Assembly (NCBI GenBank): GCA_024516035.1
Contig: CM044964.1
Coordinates: 16,807,084 to 16,871,083, forward strand
From: Bactericera cockerelli
Taxonomy: Eukaryota; Arthropoda; Insecta; Hemiptera; Triozidae
DNA length: 64,000 bases
Reading direction: 5' to 3'
Of the stretch, positions 46,401-56,584 are shown piece after piece (position 1 is the first letter of the stretch; each line of letters begins with the position of its first letter). Both the position numbers and the translations under genes were made by a program. A model generated the notes under the pieces. The model saw nothing but the letters and a program-made list of their open reading frames with translations, had not been told where the DNA came from and made no database searches.

Positions 46401-48780
46401 TTTAATAAACTTAGTTAAATAAAAAGAAGTCCTTTTTTGTGCGTTCAAATATGAATTTCCTCCTCAACTTTTTACATTTCAAGTAAAATCATATAATTTC
46501 AGTAGAATAGTTGTACATTTTTCCCTTTTAATTTAACTATACATATTTTTTCTTTTCTTTTTATCTTAATTGATATTTTTTGTGCTTTATATAATTTTTC
46601 TCCTGTAGGTTTTTAGTTTGAAACATTTTTTTTTCTTTGTATTTACTTTTAAGTTATTTTTTCTTTTAGGTCATGAGGTTTGTTTTATCAATCATAAATG
46701 CTATTCTTTGCACAACATTGTAAGAAATTCCCACTGGTTGTGTAAAAAAATTTGTTCATCCTTGAAAGTGATGATCTATCACAGCACTATTACCCACATG
46801 ATTATTGAAAGGCTAGTCTTTTTTTTTTACTGGCCAGCCTACAATTTATTATATTTACAGTAAACGTGTAAAATTCACTGAGTGTCTTTTTATAAAGCTG
46901 TCAAATAAAACTTTGCAGTAGTAATGTGTAAAATATTTACGTGCTATTGATTGAATGATGGTCTTTCTTACCCATGCTTGTTAATCAGAGGGTCACGGGT
47001 TCCAGTGTGTTTTGATTCCAATGTTTGTTGACAAGAATAGAAAGCTACTCAAATAAAGCTTGGGAACATGAGGTCCCCTCTCACCTTCAATTTATTATTA
47101 ATATTTCATTATAATTCATTTTTCTTTTATAAGCTTAAGTTTCATTTTCTAGTTTTTTTAGTTCGTTGGTTCATTTTTTTATAATTCGACAATTTTTTCC
47201 TTGTATATTTTTTGTAAGTTAGTTTTTTCTCAGTTAATTTTTTAACTATCATTTTAGATTTACAATAGTAATTCACTTCTCAATATTAATTATTTTTGAC
47301 TGAGATTTATTTTGTTTTGTTCTAGATCAAGTTTTCTCTGCTATAAATAGTAATTAACACACCTTTGCATTATCTTGAGGTCGAGATTTTGTGCATAGAT
47401 TTGAGCTCAATTTCAACTAACATCTTTGCAACAGAAAGCTAATTTCACATGAGGTCTTAACAAATGAAATGCTGAATACTTAATTAAAAAAGTTCTCTCT
47501 TGCTTTACTTTTAAACACCATTTGAATATTTATATATGATTCTTTTTTCTTGAACATTGTTTTTAAAATGAATGACATGCGTGCAATTATTGAAAAATAA
47601 GTCAAAGTGTCATAATCCGCGTATAAATAATTTATTTCAGCTTTGTACACTTTAGTCCAAGATATTTAAATGGTGGTTTAAATGAGGATCCAATCTGTAA
47701 GGGGAACAAGGAACTCATGTTGCTTCTGTGGGCATTGTTAACTTCTCGCAGCCCCCTTCATTCCACTCTCCGCTTGTTGAATATGAAGTGTAAAATATTG
47801 TACAAAGAAGATAAAATATTTAACAATAAAATGTACATCCGTATTAAAATGGTTCACCTGTAGGGGGCTCGGCTCAGGCACAGTTATATTCATCATCAAC
47901 TTTGAAAATTATTTGAAGAATAAAATATCCTCACATGATTTATATATATTTTTTCTTTGTATGAAAATGCAGAAAATGAAATTCAATTCCGTGTAATTTC
48001 TTCATGTTATTATAAACAAAGTAAATAATAAATTATATTTAAATAATGTAAAATTTAAAACAGAAATATTTTTTAAGTATTGTAATTGTAATTTTTAAAA
48101 TTTCTTTGTAGTTAAAAAATTAATAAAAATAAAAGAACATAAAAGTTTTTACATAATTATTTTGAATCCTGTTTTTCATTACACATCTACATAATATATG
48201 TCTCCTAGGAAAACTTTCTTCACGACTAGAATATTCAGCTGCTACAACTGCTTCATAAGTTTACAACTTTACATCGAAAACTAGGATTTTAACACAGGAA
48301 TCTTACTTGGTTCGACTCCAGGATTTTTTTTTGCACTTTAACTTTTAAGGTCATTCGCAAAGGTGCTATTATCTGACCTAAGTTGCACCAGCAGTAGCAT
48401 CTTAAGGGTTTGAAAAGACAGGTCACTTACCCTACCTTGCTGAAAGTTGGTTATTCTTATTGAACTTACAACTGCTTGTGACTACAATAAGTCATTGTTG
48501 TTAACTTGAGGATTTCTTAACTGTTGAGAGAAAATGTATAGTAACTGACTATTTTCCAAAAGAATATTTTCTGACATAATATATCATTTTAGTTCCATTT
48601 CAAGCATCTGACTGTTCCAAAGAAGAATGTAGAGGTCTGATTAACTTCTATCTCTCCCCTGGCACTTAGTTACCTCCAAGGTTTTGGCCCTGACCTGGTT
48701 TCCCATTTAGAATGGAAATTATCATTACAAGAAATCATCAGATTGATCGACTGAATACATTTCTGGGGACTTGAAATATA
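46400..48780. other. Intergenic or extended 3' UTR, AT-rich
   Basis: No gene or repeat family recognised. Several AATAAA and TTTATT motifs occur. This could hold the end of a longer pumilio transcript or part of the FAHD2 terminal intron and exon; I found no match to the FAHD2 C-terminal coding sequence here. Confidence 0.4.
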
Positions 48781-49688
48781 CGAGGTCTGTCCCGAAAGTT
48801 CGTATAAAAATGAAATAAAAATTTTATATTACAATTAATCGGGTAATTCAATTTTGTCTCCTTCAAAGTACTCTCCCTGGGACACAATGCACTTCTGCCA
48901 ACGCCGTTTCCACTGTTTGAAGGCTCCTTGAAAGTCCTCAGTTTGAAGTCTCTTCAGCTGACTCGTCGTTGCTGCTTTAATGGCCTCAACGTCCCCCAAA
49001 TGCCGCCCCCGAAGCACCAATTTTGTTTTTGGGAATAAAAAGAAGTCACAGGGTGCCAAATCCGGTGAATAAGGGGGGTGTTCAGTCGCTATGATCGAAT
49101 TGGCAGCCAGAAACTCACGCACAACGAGAGAGGTGTGAGCGGGGGCATTGTCGTGGTGGAGGATCCACCGCCCCTCTCGCGCCAAATAGTTGTTTTGCTC
49201 AAAGAAAGCTCTTCAGACACCTGTCTGACGGTTAAACGACGGTCCTGCAGGACACAGGATCGAATTCTTTCCACATTGTTAGAAGTGCTGGAAGTGGAAG
49301 GACGTCCTGACCGAGGGTCATCTTCGAGACTTTCTCGGCCCTCACGAAATCTTTTTACCCACTTGTGGACTGTTGGTTCCTTGAAAACATCATCTCCATA
49401 AACTTGGTTGAGATCATTAAAAATTTCGTGCCCATTCTTGCCGAGTTTTACGAGAAATTTGATGATGACGCGCTGTTCTTGAATGACTGAGAGTTCCATG
49501 CCGACGAGTGATAGAGAGAGGGGTCACTTCACAGGTACCGGGACGATCCAGTTTTTATCGTAAGGCGATCGAACGCACACTGAGAATTGTTTGGATGTTG
49601 TAGAAGGGGAAATAGCCCAAATTGCCTCCCCACTTTGCCTTCCAGCGTTGCCAGAACACTTTTATACGAACTTTCGGGACAGACCTCG
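48781..49688 (-). mobile_element. mariner element, internally deleted, perfect 29-bp TIRs
   Basis: CGAGGTCTGTCCCGAAAGTT then CGTATAAAA at 48781-48809 is exactly inverted at 49660-49688. TA duplications flank the element (48779-48780, 49689-49690). At 908 bp it is shorter than the ~1.3 kb of full mariners. The transposase gene on the minus strand is missing its middle. Confidence 0.93.
48835..49499 (-). pseudogene. mariner transposase, central part deleted
   Basis: The N-terminal part (ATG at 49499) encodes the paired-like DNA-binding domain: IIKFLVKLGKNGHEIFNDL, VHKWVKRFREGRESLEDDPR, GRPSTS, then VSEELSLSKTTIW. Near 49185 the reading jumps frame into the C-terminal part REGRWILHHDNAPAHTSL, HPPYSPDLAPCDFFLFPKTK and YFEGDKIELPD. 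HHDNAPAH and PYSPDLAPCDFFLFP carry the second and third Asp, with 34 residues between them, as in the DD34D mariner triad. The region with the first catalytic Asp (GDETW type) is absent, about 120-130 residues. It cannot encode active transposase, but intact TIRs could let it move in trans. Confidence 0.9.
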
Positions 49689-49690
49689 TA

Positions 49691-50042
49691 TTTACCAAGG
49701 ACAAGGCCAAAAGTGGTCACACCCTCCTGACCGTATTTTGTAAACATATCACTCTCTTTCCGATTTCTTGTGAAGAAATTTAAAAGTTAACATTACTGAA
49801 AGACAAAAACAAAAGACATTGGATTTTCTTTTTGGGAAAATAAACATTTATATTACAAAAATAAAATAATTTCTGTCACACAAGAAGCAAGGTTTTATTC
49901 CTAAAGTACATTACTCTTAAGATTGCAATATTATTTTACAACATTTACCCAGAACTAGACAAAAATACAAACACTACTTACAAAAAGAAACTTAAAGAAT
50001 CATGAGAAAATACCATAATTTTCACTAAACTACTACTATAAA
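49691..50042. other. Unassigned AT-rich spacer
   Basis: No gene or repeat family seen. Confidence 0.5.
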
Positions 50043-50242
50043 TAATAATAATATCGCCTTATTTATACTGCCCGATTAGGACTACGAAGTCCCATTATTC
50101 CAGCAGTAAGCCCAAGACGTATTATTAAGTGGTAAAAAATCCCAAATGGGAGGAAAACTTTTCATGACCTGGCTGGGATTCGAACCTGCGACTTCTGGAT
50201 TCACAGAGTGCCGCCTTTACCACTGAGCTACCGGGACAGACT
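50043..50242 (-). mobile_element. tRNA-derived SINE, family B
   Basis: The minus strand reads TGTCCCGGTAGCTCAGTGGT, AAAGGCGGCACTCTGTGAAT, B-box GGTTCGAATCCCAGCC, body CTCCCATTTGGGATTTTT and tail ATAAATAAGGCGATATTATT. It is one of the best-preserved copies and lies directly left of the LINE. Confidence 0.8.
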
Positions 50243-50690
50243 AATGAAATAAATGAAAATAATAGTACCTATTATCAAATTCGCGATTTGATAAATTCCA
50301 CTTTTTTTTGGGTGTTTTACTATGTTTCAATAAGTTTGATATAAAAAGTTGAGTTTAAATAATAAAAGTGCCACTACTTTATATGTGCAAAGTTGAAAAA
50401 GTAAGAATGAACATAGTATTAGTGCAAAAAATCAAGTTTTTTATTTCGTGTACAATCTGAAATTCATAACCTCAAAAAATTAACGGTCATTTTGTTATCA
50501 ATGTTATCATCATTTTTTCCATGTTTTTCCATTCCATGATCATTCGAAAAGAGGAGAAGTGATGCCTCAGTGAAAGTTTATTACCAACTTCACACCAAAG
50601 AACAAAGTTGTAACTGATAAGGAAAATACGCTTGAATTATTTTTTTTTCAAACCTCTTCAGACCCCGCCGGTGCATTTTGCTACATTAAA

Positions 50691-51764
50691 ATGACGAATG
50701 CAGAATTAATTTCAGAGATCAAAAGCGCAATCCAGACAGAAATAAGAGGAGCGTTAGGAGCGGAAATTTCGAAACTTAACGAAGTATTCGGACAATTGAA
50801 AACCGATATCGTTGAGTTCATGGACTCCAAGATCGAAGAAAAAGTGAAAGGTGCAACAAAAAACCTCAACGACAATGTATCTAAGTTGGAAAGTAAAAAT
50901 GTACTACTAGAAGAAAAAATCGAGAAATGGGAAGTTCAAACAAATGAAGACAGAAAACGTAAAAATATATTAATTTATGGACTTGGAACTTTAAGTGACT
51001 GGAGAGAGAGAGAGGTAGCAGTTTTTACCATGATCAGAGATAAGATCGGAGTGACCTGCAGAGAGGAAGATATAGATAGTATTCTAAAGCTTGATAAAAA
51101 TAGAGATGACGGCCCTCTCCTAGTAAAATTTACCACCATGAGGAAAAAACTAGAAGTAATAAGTCATAGAAGAAATTTGAAGGATACAAAAATATACCTA
51201 GATGAAGACTACAGTAAGGATATTGTCGAGAAAAGAAAAGCTTTGAAAAAAATCATGAAGAAATTCAAAGATGAAGGGAAACAAACATACATGAAGAGAG
51301 ACAAACTCTGGGTAGAAGGCGAACTATGGACTAACGATGAGCAGTATGACAAGGAGGAAGAAAACGATGATCAAGGAGACATAGAAATGGGCATGAGTTC
51401 CAGTCAAACTAACCAAGCCACCAACAAGAAGAGAAGCAGATCTCCATCGGACGCTATACTGGCCGACAAACCTAGAGGAAGACCTAAAAATCAGACACGA
51501 GAAGCTGTGAACCAAAGGAAAATCAATAGTTTTTTTAGTAAAAGTTTGGAGAGACCGCGGTCAAGCTCGGTTGGGACTGTGGGTTCAGAAGTAGGACCCG
51601 AAATAGCAAAACTAGTTGACAAACTCTACACCAAGAAGAATCATTCGAAAGCAGCCGCAGAAAACACACAAATAATGGCAGAAACGACTATCACTACAAT
51701 GGGAGCAGCAGACAAACAAGATACTTCTGAGACGACCGGGAACAAAGGAACCGAAGAGGCCTAG
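50691..51764 (+). CDS. LINE ORF1 protein (coiled coil, RRM-like, PIP-box-like)
   Basis: 357 residues with ATG at 50691. Residues ~1-85 are charged and heptad-like, consistent with a trimerising coiled coil. RKRKNILIYGLG (from ~88) and the following DSILKLDKNRDDGPLLVKFT ... LKDTKIYLDEDYS region look like the RRM-type RNA-binding domain of L1-like ORF1 proteins. The C-terminal third is basic (NKKRSRSPSDA, then PRGRPK, AT-hook-like). Residues 275-282, QRKINSFF, fit the PCNA-binding PIP-box consensus. The expected role is binding LINE RNA as a ribonucleoprotein. The TAG stop at 51762-51764 is in the same frame as ORF2. Confidence 0.88.
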   Translation: MTNAELISEIKSAIQTEIRGALGAEISKLNEVFGQLKTDIVEFMDSKIEEKVKGATKNLNDNVSKLESKNVLLEEKIEKWEVQTNEDRKRKNILIYGLGTLSDWREREVAVFTMIRDKIGVTCREEDIDSILKLDKNRDDGPLLVKFTTMRKKLEVISHRRNLKDTKIYLDEDYSKDIVEKRKALKKIMKKFKDEGKQTYMKRDKLWVEGELWTNDEQYDKEEENDDQGDIEMGMSSSQTNQATNKKRSRSPSDAILADKPRGRPKNQTREAVNQRKINSFFSKSLERPRSSSVGTVGSEVGPEIAKLVDKLYTKKNHSKAAAENTQIMAETTITTMGAADKQDTSETTGNKGTEEA

Positions 51765-51770
51765 CAACGA

Positions 51771-54704
51771 ATGCAGTGGAACGAGAAGGAGGAAGAAGAA
51801 GCGAACAACAGATTTTTGAATGGAAACATCTGTTCGGCTACAATAAGGAAAGGAATTAACAACAGCGGCAAAAATTTAAAAATTGTAAACAAAAATAAAA
51901 CCTCTGCAAAAATTAGAATTTTTTCAGAACGAAGTAACTTTTTCATTTTATCCTATAACATTCAAACTTTAAGAACTGAGGCCAGATTACAAATATTAGA
52001 AGAAGAACTAGAAGGTGTTGATTGGGATGTACTGGGCTTGGCTGAGGTAAGAAGGATAGGAGAAGAATGTTTAAACTTGCAAAGTGGAAATATCTTATAT
52101 TATGTAGGGGAAAGACAAGGCTTAAGAGGAACTGGCTTTTTAATCAATAAGAAGTGGAAAAACAACATCAAAATGTTTAAATCAAATACTGATCGTATAG
52201 TCCAAGTTCTATTGGGTTTAGGAAGCATTTATCTGAGGATTATCCAAGTCTATATGCCTACTTCTGATAGCCCAGAGGAGGAAATTGAATTTTTTTATAA
52301 CCATTTACAAATTATGATAAACGAGAAGCAGAATAGAAATACTAAAACTTATTTGATTGGTGATTTTAACTGTAAAGTAGGACATAGAAAATATGGTGAA
52401 CGGGAGATGGGTGACTTTGGATATGGAGCCAGGAACACAAGGGGAGAGAGACTGCTTGAATTTGCATGTGAAAATGGAATGGTTGTGGTAAATAGCTTCT
52501 TCAATAAAATAGAAAAATGGACCTGGATCAGTCCAAATTGGCAAGTGAAGAATGAAATTGATTTTGTTTTAACAAAAGAAAAAAATTCAATAATTGACTA
52601 CAAGGTATTAGATAAGCCAAATATTGGAAGCGACCACAGGGCAATTAGAGTAGAAATATTGCTACCAAAGAAAGACTTAAGAAAAAAGAAATTCGCCAAA
52701 ATAAAGAAATTAGATGGAGAAAACTTGAGAGTGAACCAAGAAAGATATTCAAAAGACTTAGAAGCAAATTTAGAAAGATGTGAGTTAACAAAAAATATAG
52801 AAAGAGATTATAAAATAATGAACAATATATTAATTGAAACTGCAGGAAAATTTAAAAGAAAGAGAAAAACTTGGCATAGAAAATTATCTGAAGGTACACT
52901 GAAACTATTGAAGAAGAGACGGAATATAAAAAGATTAGGAAATGTGAACAAAATAGAGTATACAGGAATGTGCAAAAGGATTAGAAAAAAGGCGGAAGAA
53001 GATATACAGATCTACAATAACAACTTTTTGAAAAAGACAGTTGAGGCAAATTCTAGTTTGAGAAGAGCAAAAGGAGAGTTAAATACTTTTAAAACTGAAA
53101 TTTTGAACATAAAAGGAAAAAATGGGGAAATACTGAGAGATAGAGATTTAATTGTTAAGAGAATAGCAGAATTTTACACAGAATTATACCAGAGTGAACA
53201 AAGAATACATAAAGTAGACTGTGAGAATCAAGTTGAAAATATTAATGAATCTGAAGTTTTAAAAATACTTTCAAAAATGAAAAATGGAAGGTCTGGAGGT
53301 AGGGACAACATTATTGTAGAAATGATAAAGTATGGAGGATCTCAAATATTGAAAATTATATCAAAACTATTTAATTTATGTCTTGAAAATAAAAATGTCC
53401 CCAAGGAATGGAGTATATCCAAGGTCTGTTTGCTTTTCAAAAAAGGTGACAAAAGTGACTTAAATAATTACAGACCTATAAGTTTGCTCAATGTCACTTA
53501 TAAGCTTTTTTCAAAAATCCTTGTAAGTAGGTTGACATGTATTTTAGATAAGAATCAACCACCCGAACAAGCTGGGTTTAGATGTGGATACTCAACCATT
53601 GACCACATCCTTGTAGTTAAAGAGGTTTTGAGAAAAGCGGAAGAATATGGAACACCAGTATGCCTGCTATTTGTTGACTACCTTAAAGCGTTCGACTCAG
53701 TAAGCATCGGGTCTGTTTTTGAAGCCCTCCAAGAACAGGGAATAGGATTGGAGTATATAGAACTCTTACAGATACTCTCCAAGGAGAATAAAATGGAAAT
53801 AGAGGATACGCTGATCAACGTTGAGAAAGGCGTTCGTCAGGGAGACCCTGGTTCTCCGAAGTATTTTAATGCACTATTAGAAAAAGTTTTCAAAAACCTT
53901 AAATGGGATAATAAGGGCATAACAATCAATAATAAAAAGCTGCACCATCTACGCTTTGCTGATGACATAGTACTGTTCTCAGAAAATCTAAAAGAATTGG
54001 AAGAAATGTTCAAGGGGTTAATAGTAGAAGGAAGAAAAGTTGGGTTAACAGTAAACATGTCAAAAACAAAATTATTAACAACAAACATAGGGACTAGGGT
54101 AAATATGAAGATAGAACAAGAAACGGTTGAGGAAGTTGAAGAGTTTGTTTATTTGGGTAGCCTCATTTCAAAGCAAGATGATTGGCCTGAAATTCATAGG
54201 AGAATAAAATTAGCCTGGGGTTCATTTATTAAATATAAAGACTTCTTCAAAAGTAAAAATGTCAAAATTATTTTCAAAACGAGACTTTTTCAATCATGTG
54301 TGCTGCCAACCTTGCTATACGCTTGTGAAACATGGGTGCTGAAAAAAGAATATTTAACAAAACTAAATTTAGTAATAAGAAGAATGGAGAGGTCAATGTT
54401 AGGAATTACTTTGAGAGACAGGAAAAGAAACAGTTGGGTGAGGGGAAAAACAAGATTAGAAAACATAGGTCACAGAATATGGTCCCTAAAATGTAATTGG
54501 ACAGGGCATGTACTTAGGAGAGAAGATGGGAGATGGTCAAAGGAAATACAATTTTGGAAAATAAATAGGAAAAGAAGAAGAGGAAGACCCAAGAAAAAGT
54601 GGGAAGCCGAGTTTCAAACAATAGAAGGTGATAACTGGAAAGAAGTGGCAAAAAATAGAGATTTGTGGAAGAAGGTTAGGGAAAAAGGTAAAAGATTGAT
54701 GTAA
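51771..54704 (+). CDS. LINE ORF2: APE endonuclease and reverse transcriptase
   Basis: 977 residues. Residues ~58-295 form an EEP/APE-type endonuclease: SYNIQTL, GLAEVRR (catalytic Glu), VYMPTSD, IGDFNCKVG, NEIDFVL, GSDHRAI. Residues ~480-770 form the reverse transcriptase: NNYRPISLLNVTYKLFSKIL, QAGFRCGYSTIDHI, FVDYLKAFDS (catalytic D636), GVRQGDPGSPKYFNALLE, and HHLRFADDIVLFSEN (FADD 729-732). The C-terminus has TGHVLRREDGRWSKE and RRRGRPKKKW, as in many insect endonuclease-reverse transcriptases. All key residues are present. It performs target-primed reverse transcription in the nucleus. The first ATG lies 6 nt after the ORF1 stop, in the same frame; coding is A-rich, unlike host exons. Confidence 0.96.
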   Translation: MQWNEKEEEEANNRFLNGNICSATIRKGINNSGKNLKIVNKNKTSAKIRIFSERSNFFILSYNIQTLRTEARLQILEEELEGVDWDVLGLAEVRRIGEECLNLQSGNILYYVGERQGLRGTGFLINKKWKNNIKMFKSNTDRIVQVLLGLGSIYLRIIQVYMPTSDSPEEEIEFFYNHLQIMINEKQNRNTKTYLIGDFNCKVGHRKYGEREMGDFGYGARNTRGERLLEFACENGMVVVNSFFNKIEKWTWISPNWQVKNEIDFVLTKEKNSIIDYKVLDKPNIGSDHRAIRVEILLPKKDLRKKKFAKIKKLDGENLRVNQERYSKDLEANLERCELTKNIERDYKIMNNILIETAGKFKRKRKTWHRKLSEGTLKLLKKRRNIKRLGNVNKIEYTGMCKRIRKKAEEDIQIYNNNFLKKTVEANSSLRRAKGELNTFKTEILNIKGKNGEILRDRDLIVKRIAEFYTELYQSEQRIHKVDCENQVENINESEVLKILSKMKNGRSGGRDNIIVEMIKYGGSQILKIISKLFNLCLENKNVPKEWSISKVCLLFKKGDKSDLNNYRPISLLNVTYKLFSKILVSRLTCILDKNQPPEQAGFRCGYSTIDHILVVKEVLRKAEEYGTPVCLLFVDYLKAFDSVSIGSVFEALQEQGIGLEYIELLQILSKENKMEIEDTLINVEKGVRQGDPGSPKYFNALLEKVFKNLKWDNKGITINNKKLHHLRFADDIVLFSENLKELEEMFKGLIVEGRKVGLTVNMSKTKLLTTNIGTRVNMKIEQETVEEVEEFVYLGSLISKQDDWPEIHRRIKLAWGSFIKYKDFFKSKNVKIIFKTRLFQSCVLPTLLYACETWVLKKEYLTKLNLVIRRMERSMLGITLRDRKRNSWVRGKTRLENIGHRIWSLKCNWTGHVLRREDGRWSKEIQFWKINRKRRRGRPKKKWEAEFQTIEGDNWKEVAKNRDLWKKVREKGKRLM

Positions 54705-55096
54705 TGTTAATTAATTGTAATGTTAATTAGATCAGTATAATCAGTATAAACAGAAAAGTGAGATTATTAATCTTATTGCATCATATGTATATTTTTATTA
54801 GAATTGGCCATGTATAACTTTAGAAGACTTCTAAAGTTATGTAAGTCCAAATCCTAATGGGCACTGCCCCATTAGAGGCCTTCAGCCTAGCAGAATTTAA
54901 AACTGTAAATATGAGTATAGTGAAAAATAGGTAGTTTATAATATTTTGATAATTATATAAACTTAGATTATTATTTTGTTACTACCTATTTTGCCACCTA
55001 GGCTGAAAAGAGATAACTTTAGTGTATTTTGAAACCCTTATGTTTGTAAATTTCTTTAAATGATTAACTCTTCAATAAAGGCTATTTTATTTTATT

Positions 55097-55126
<30 letters not shown>
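54705..55126 (+). other. LINE 3' UTR with nested stems and (ATTT)n tail
   Basis: Contains a 13-bp hairpin (54814-54840), an 8-bp hairpin CTAATGGG/CCCATTAG (54854-54875), an outer stem TTCAGCCTAG/CTAGGCTGAA (54881-54890 with 54998-55007) and an inner stem AAAATAGGTAGT/ACTACCTATTTT (54924-54935 with 54981-54992). It ends AATAAAGGCTATTTTATTTT and a TTTA repeat. LINE reverse transcriptases often recognise a folded 3' end. Confidence 0.75.
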
Positions 55127-55127
<1 letters not shown>

Positions 55128-55501
55128 TTATCAAACTGTAAGAGAGTAGTCCACAAGTTTACTTGTACATATTGCGGATTAATAAAACTAAAGCTTACGA
55201 ACCTAAATGCTTGTTGAACCCTGAGAAGTAATCCAAGACTAATAATCACTACCACCCTTACAAATTCAGCTACCTTAGCTTGATAAATTTATAATTAACA
55301 TGGTCCTAGGTTGAACAAAATACAGGAATGTGCTAGTAACATAAATTCATCACATCATATGAACCGTACCCTTTCTAGCCTCAACTATCGAGCCCTCAGG
55401 TTTCAGTGTTCAGTCTAGCCACAACCATTATGAGATCACCATTGCACGACACCAGGGCTGGATGCAGAATCACACGATCTTGTTCTGAATCTTGCCAATC
55501 C

Positions 55502-55790
55502 CTGATATCTCACTCTCCAATATATCTCCCGGCTGAGAAGAAAGCAAAAACATTTATATTGATATCTCACTCCAATATGTCTCCCGGCTGAGAAGAAAGC
55601 AAAAACAGTTATATTGATATCTCACTCTCCAATATGTCTCCCGGCTGAGAAGAAAGCAAAAACATTTATATTGATATCTCACTCTCCAATATGTCTCCCG
55701 GCTGAGAAGAAAGCAAAAACAGTTATATTGATATCTCACTCTCCAATATGTCTCCCGGCTGAGAAGAAAGCAAAAACATTTATATTACGA
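55502..55790 (+). repeat. 59-bp minisatellite, five units
   Basis: The unit GATATCTCACTCTCCAATAT, GTCTCCCGGCTGAGAAGAAA, GCAAAAACATTTATATT repeats five times. Units alternate ACATTTATATT and ACAGTTATATT, so the array grew by duplication of a dimer or by unequal exchange. One unit lacks two bases. Confidence 0.9.
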
Positions 55791-55854
55791 GGAACTCGGA
55801 TTATGATAATAATCTTGACTGACATAAACTAGTGTAGACGATTAGCTTGGTTGT

Positions 55855-55893
55855 AAAATTTTGAATACAAAAAAAAATTGTATTCAAAATTTT
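55855..55893 (+). other. 16-bp perfect hairpin
   Basis: AAAATTTTGAATACAA and TTGTATTCAAAATTTT are separated by seven A residues. The AT-rich sequence probably arose by template switching; no regulatory role is evident. Confidence 0.6.
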
Positions 55894-56369
55894 GTTTCAG
55901 TTGTTTATATGTAATATACTGTGTCACTTCTTAACCATCACAGGGGAGATTCTATGCAATAGGAAAGCTACATCAAAGATCACAAGCTTCTGTCATAGCT
56001 GCAGTTTCATGGCTACGAAATAAAAAAGGCTCTGAAACAGCTGCAATTCTCATCTCTAAAAAAATATATAGACAACCCGCCCGCGTGGAAGGTATTAATA
56101 TTATTACCTATTATTATTATTTAACACAATTGGTCAACTACATGATACATTCAACAAAAAAAAAAAAAAAAAAAAAAATGTGTTTCTTTGTGTTATTATA
56201 TCACAATTGTAGTGGGTAGCGCAGAATTATAGGACTTTTCCATATCATTAATATCCCAATATCCTATTTTTGCCTATAATTCCGCCACTGGTCGCTGCTC
56301 ACATTAAAGCAGCTACTCATTTTTCCTCACGAGGTATGAGTGGACCCCGAACACCCAAGAACAGAGCAG

Positions 56370-56565
56370 AAAAAATCCTGCCCCGCTGGGAATCGAACCC
56401 AGGTCACCGTGCGTGCAATGCCTAGCGCGCTAACTCACTCTGCCACGGTGACTTCTATACATTCAACAAAATATAACATGAAAAAAAAAACACAACAGAA
56501 TAGTTATGTAGTGAACCAAGGGGCGAGGTTAAAGCCTGTGGCTTTCTCTTCCACCCAACCCAAAT
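56370..56565 (-). repeat. tRNA-derived SINE head plus family D core
   Basis: 56370-56460 on the minus strand reads GTCACCGTGGCAGAGTGAGT, TAGCGCGCTAGGCATTGCAC and CCTGGGTTCGATTCCCAGCG, an A-box and B-box pair resembling 27090-27250. 56515-56565 carries GGGGCGAGGTTAAAGCCTGT and GGCTTTCTCTTCCACC. Confidence 0.6.
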
Positions 56566-56584
56566 GAACAAGGAGACCTCTTAC

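Larger units (their letters stand above)
50280..55126 (+). mobile_element. RTE-like non-LTR retrotransposon (LINE), near full length
   Basis: Two open ORFs (50691-51764, 51771-54704), an AT-rich 5' leader and a ~420-bp 3' UTR ending in an (ATTT)n tract (55085-55127). A candidate 9-bp target duplication ATTATCAAA lies at 50271-50279 and 55127-55135. APE endonuclease, FADD-type reverse transcriptase, no RNase H, and a microsatellite 3' end fit the RTE group; the clade call is inference. Two uninterrupted ORFs over 4 kb point to a young copy. Confidence 0.85.
55136..56584. other. Spacer with minisatellite and SINE
   Basis: Contains a 59-bp minisatellite (55502-55790), a 16-bp hairpin (55855-55893), a poly(A) tract (56157-56178), an antisense tRNA-like head (56370-56460) and a family D core (56515-56565). 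The last FAHD2 exon would be expected leftwards of 56585, but it is not visible here. Confidence 0.6.

Noticed and set aside
48835..49185. mariner C-terminal open frame as a stand-alone gene
   Set aside because: Starts only at a TTG and is the 3' part of an internally deleted transposase with the frame changed at the deletion.
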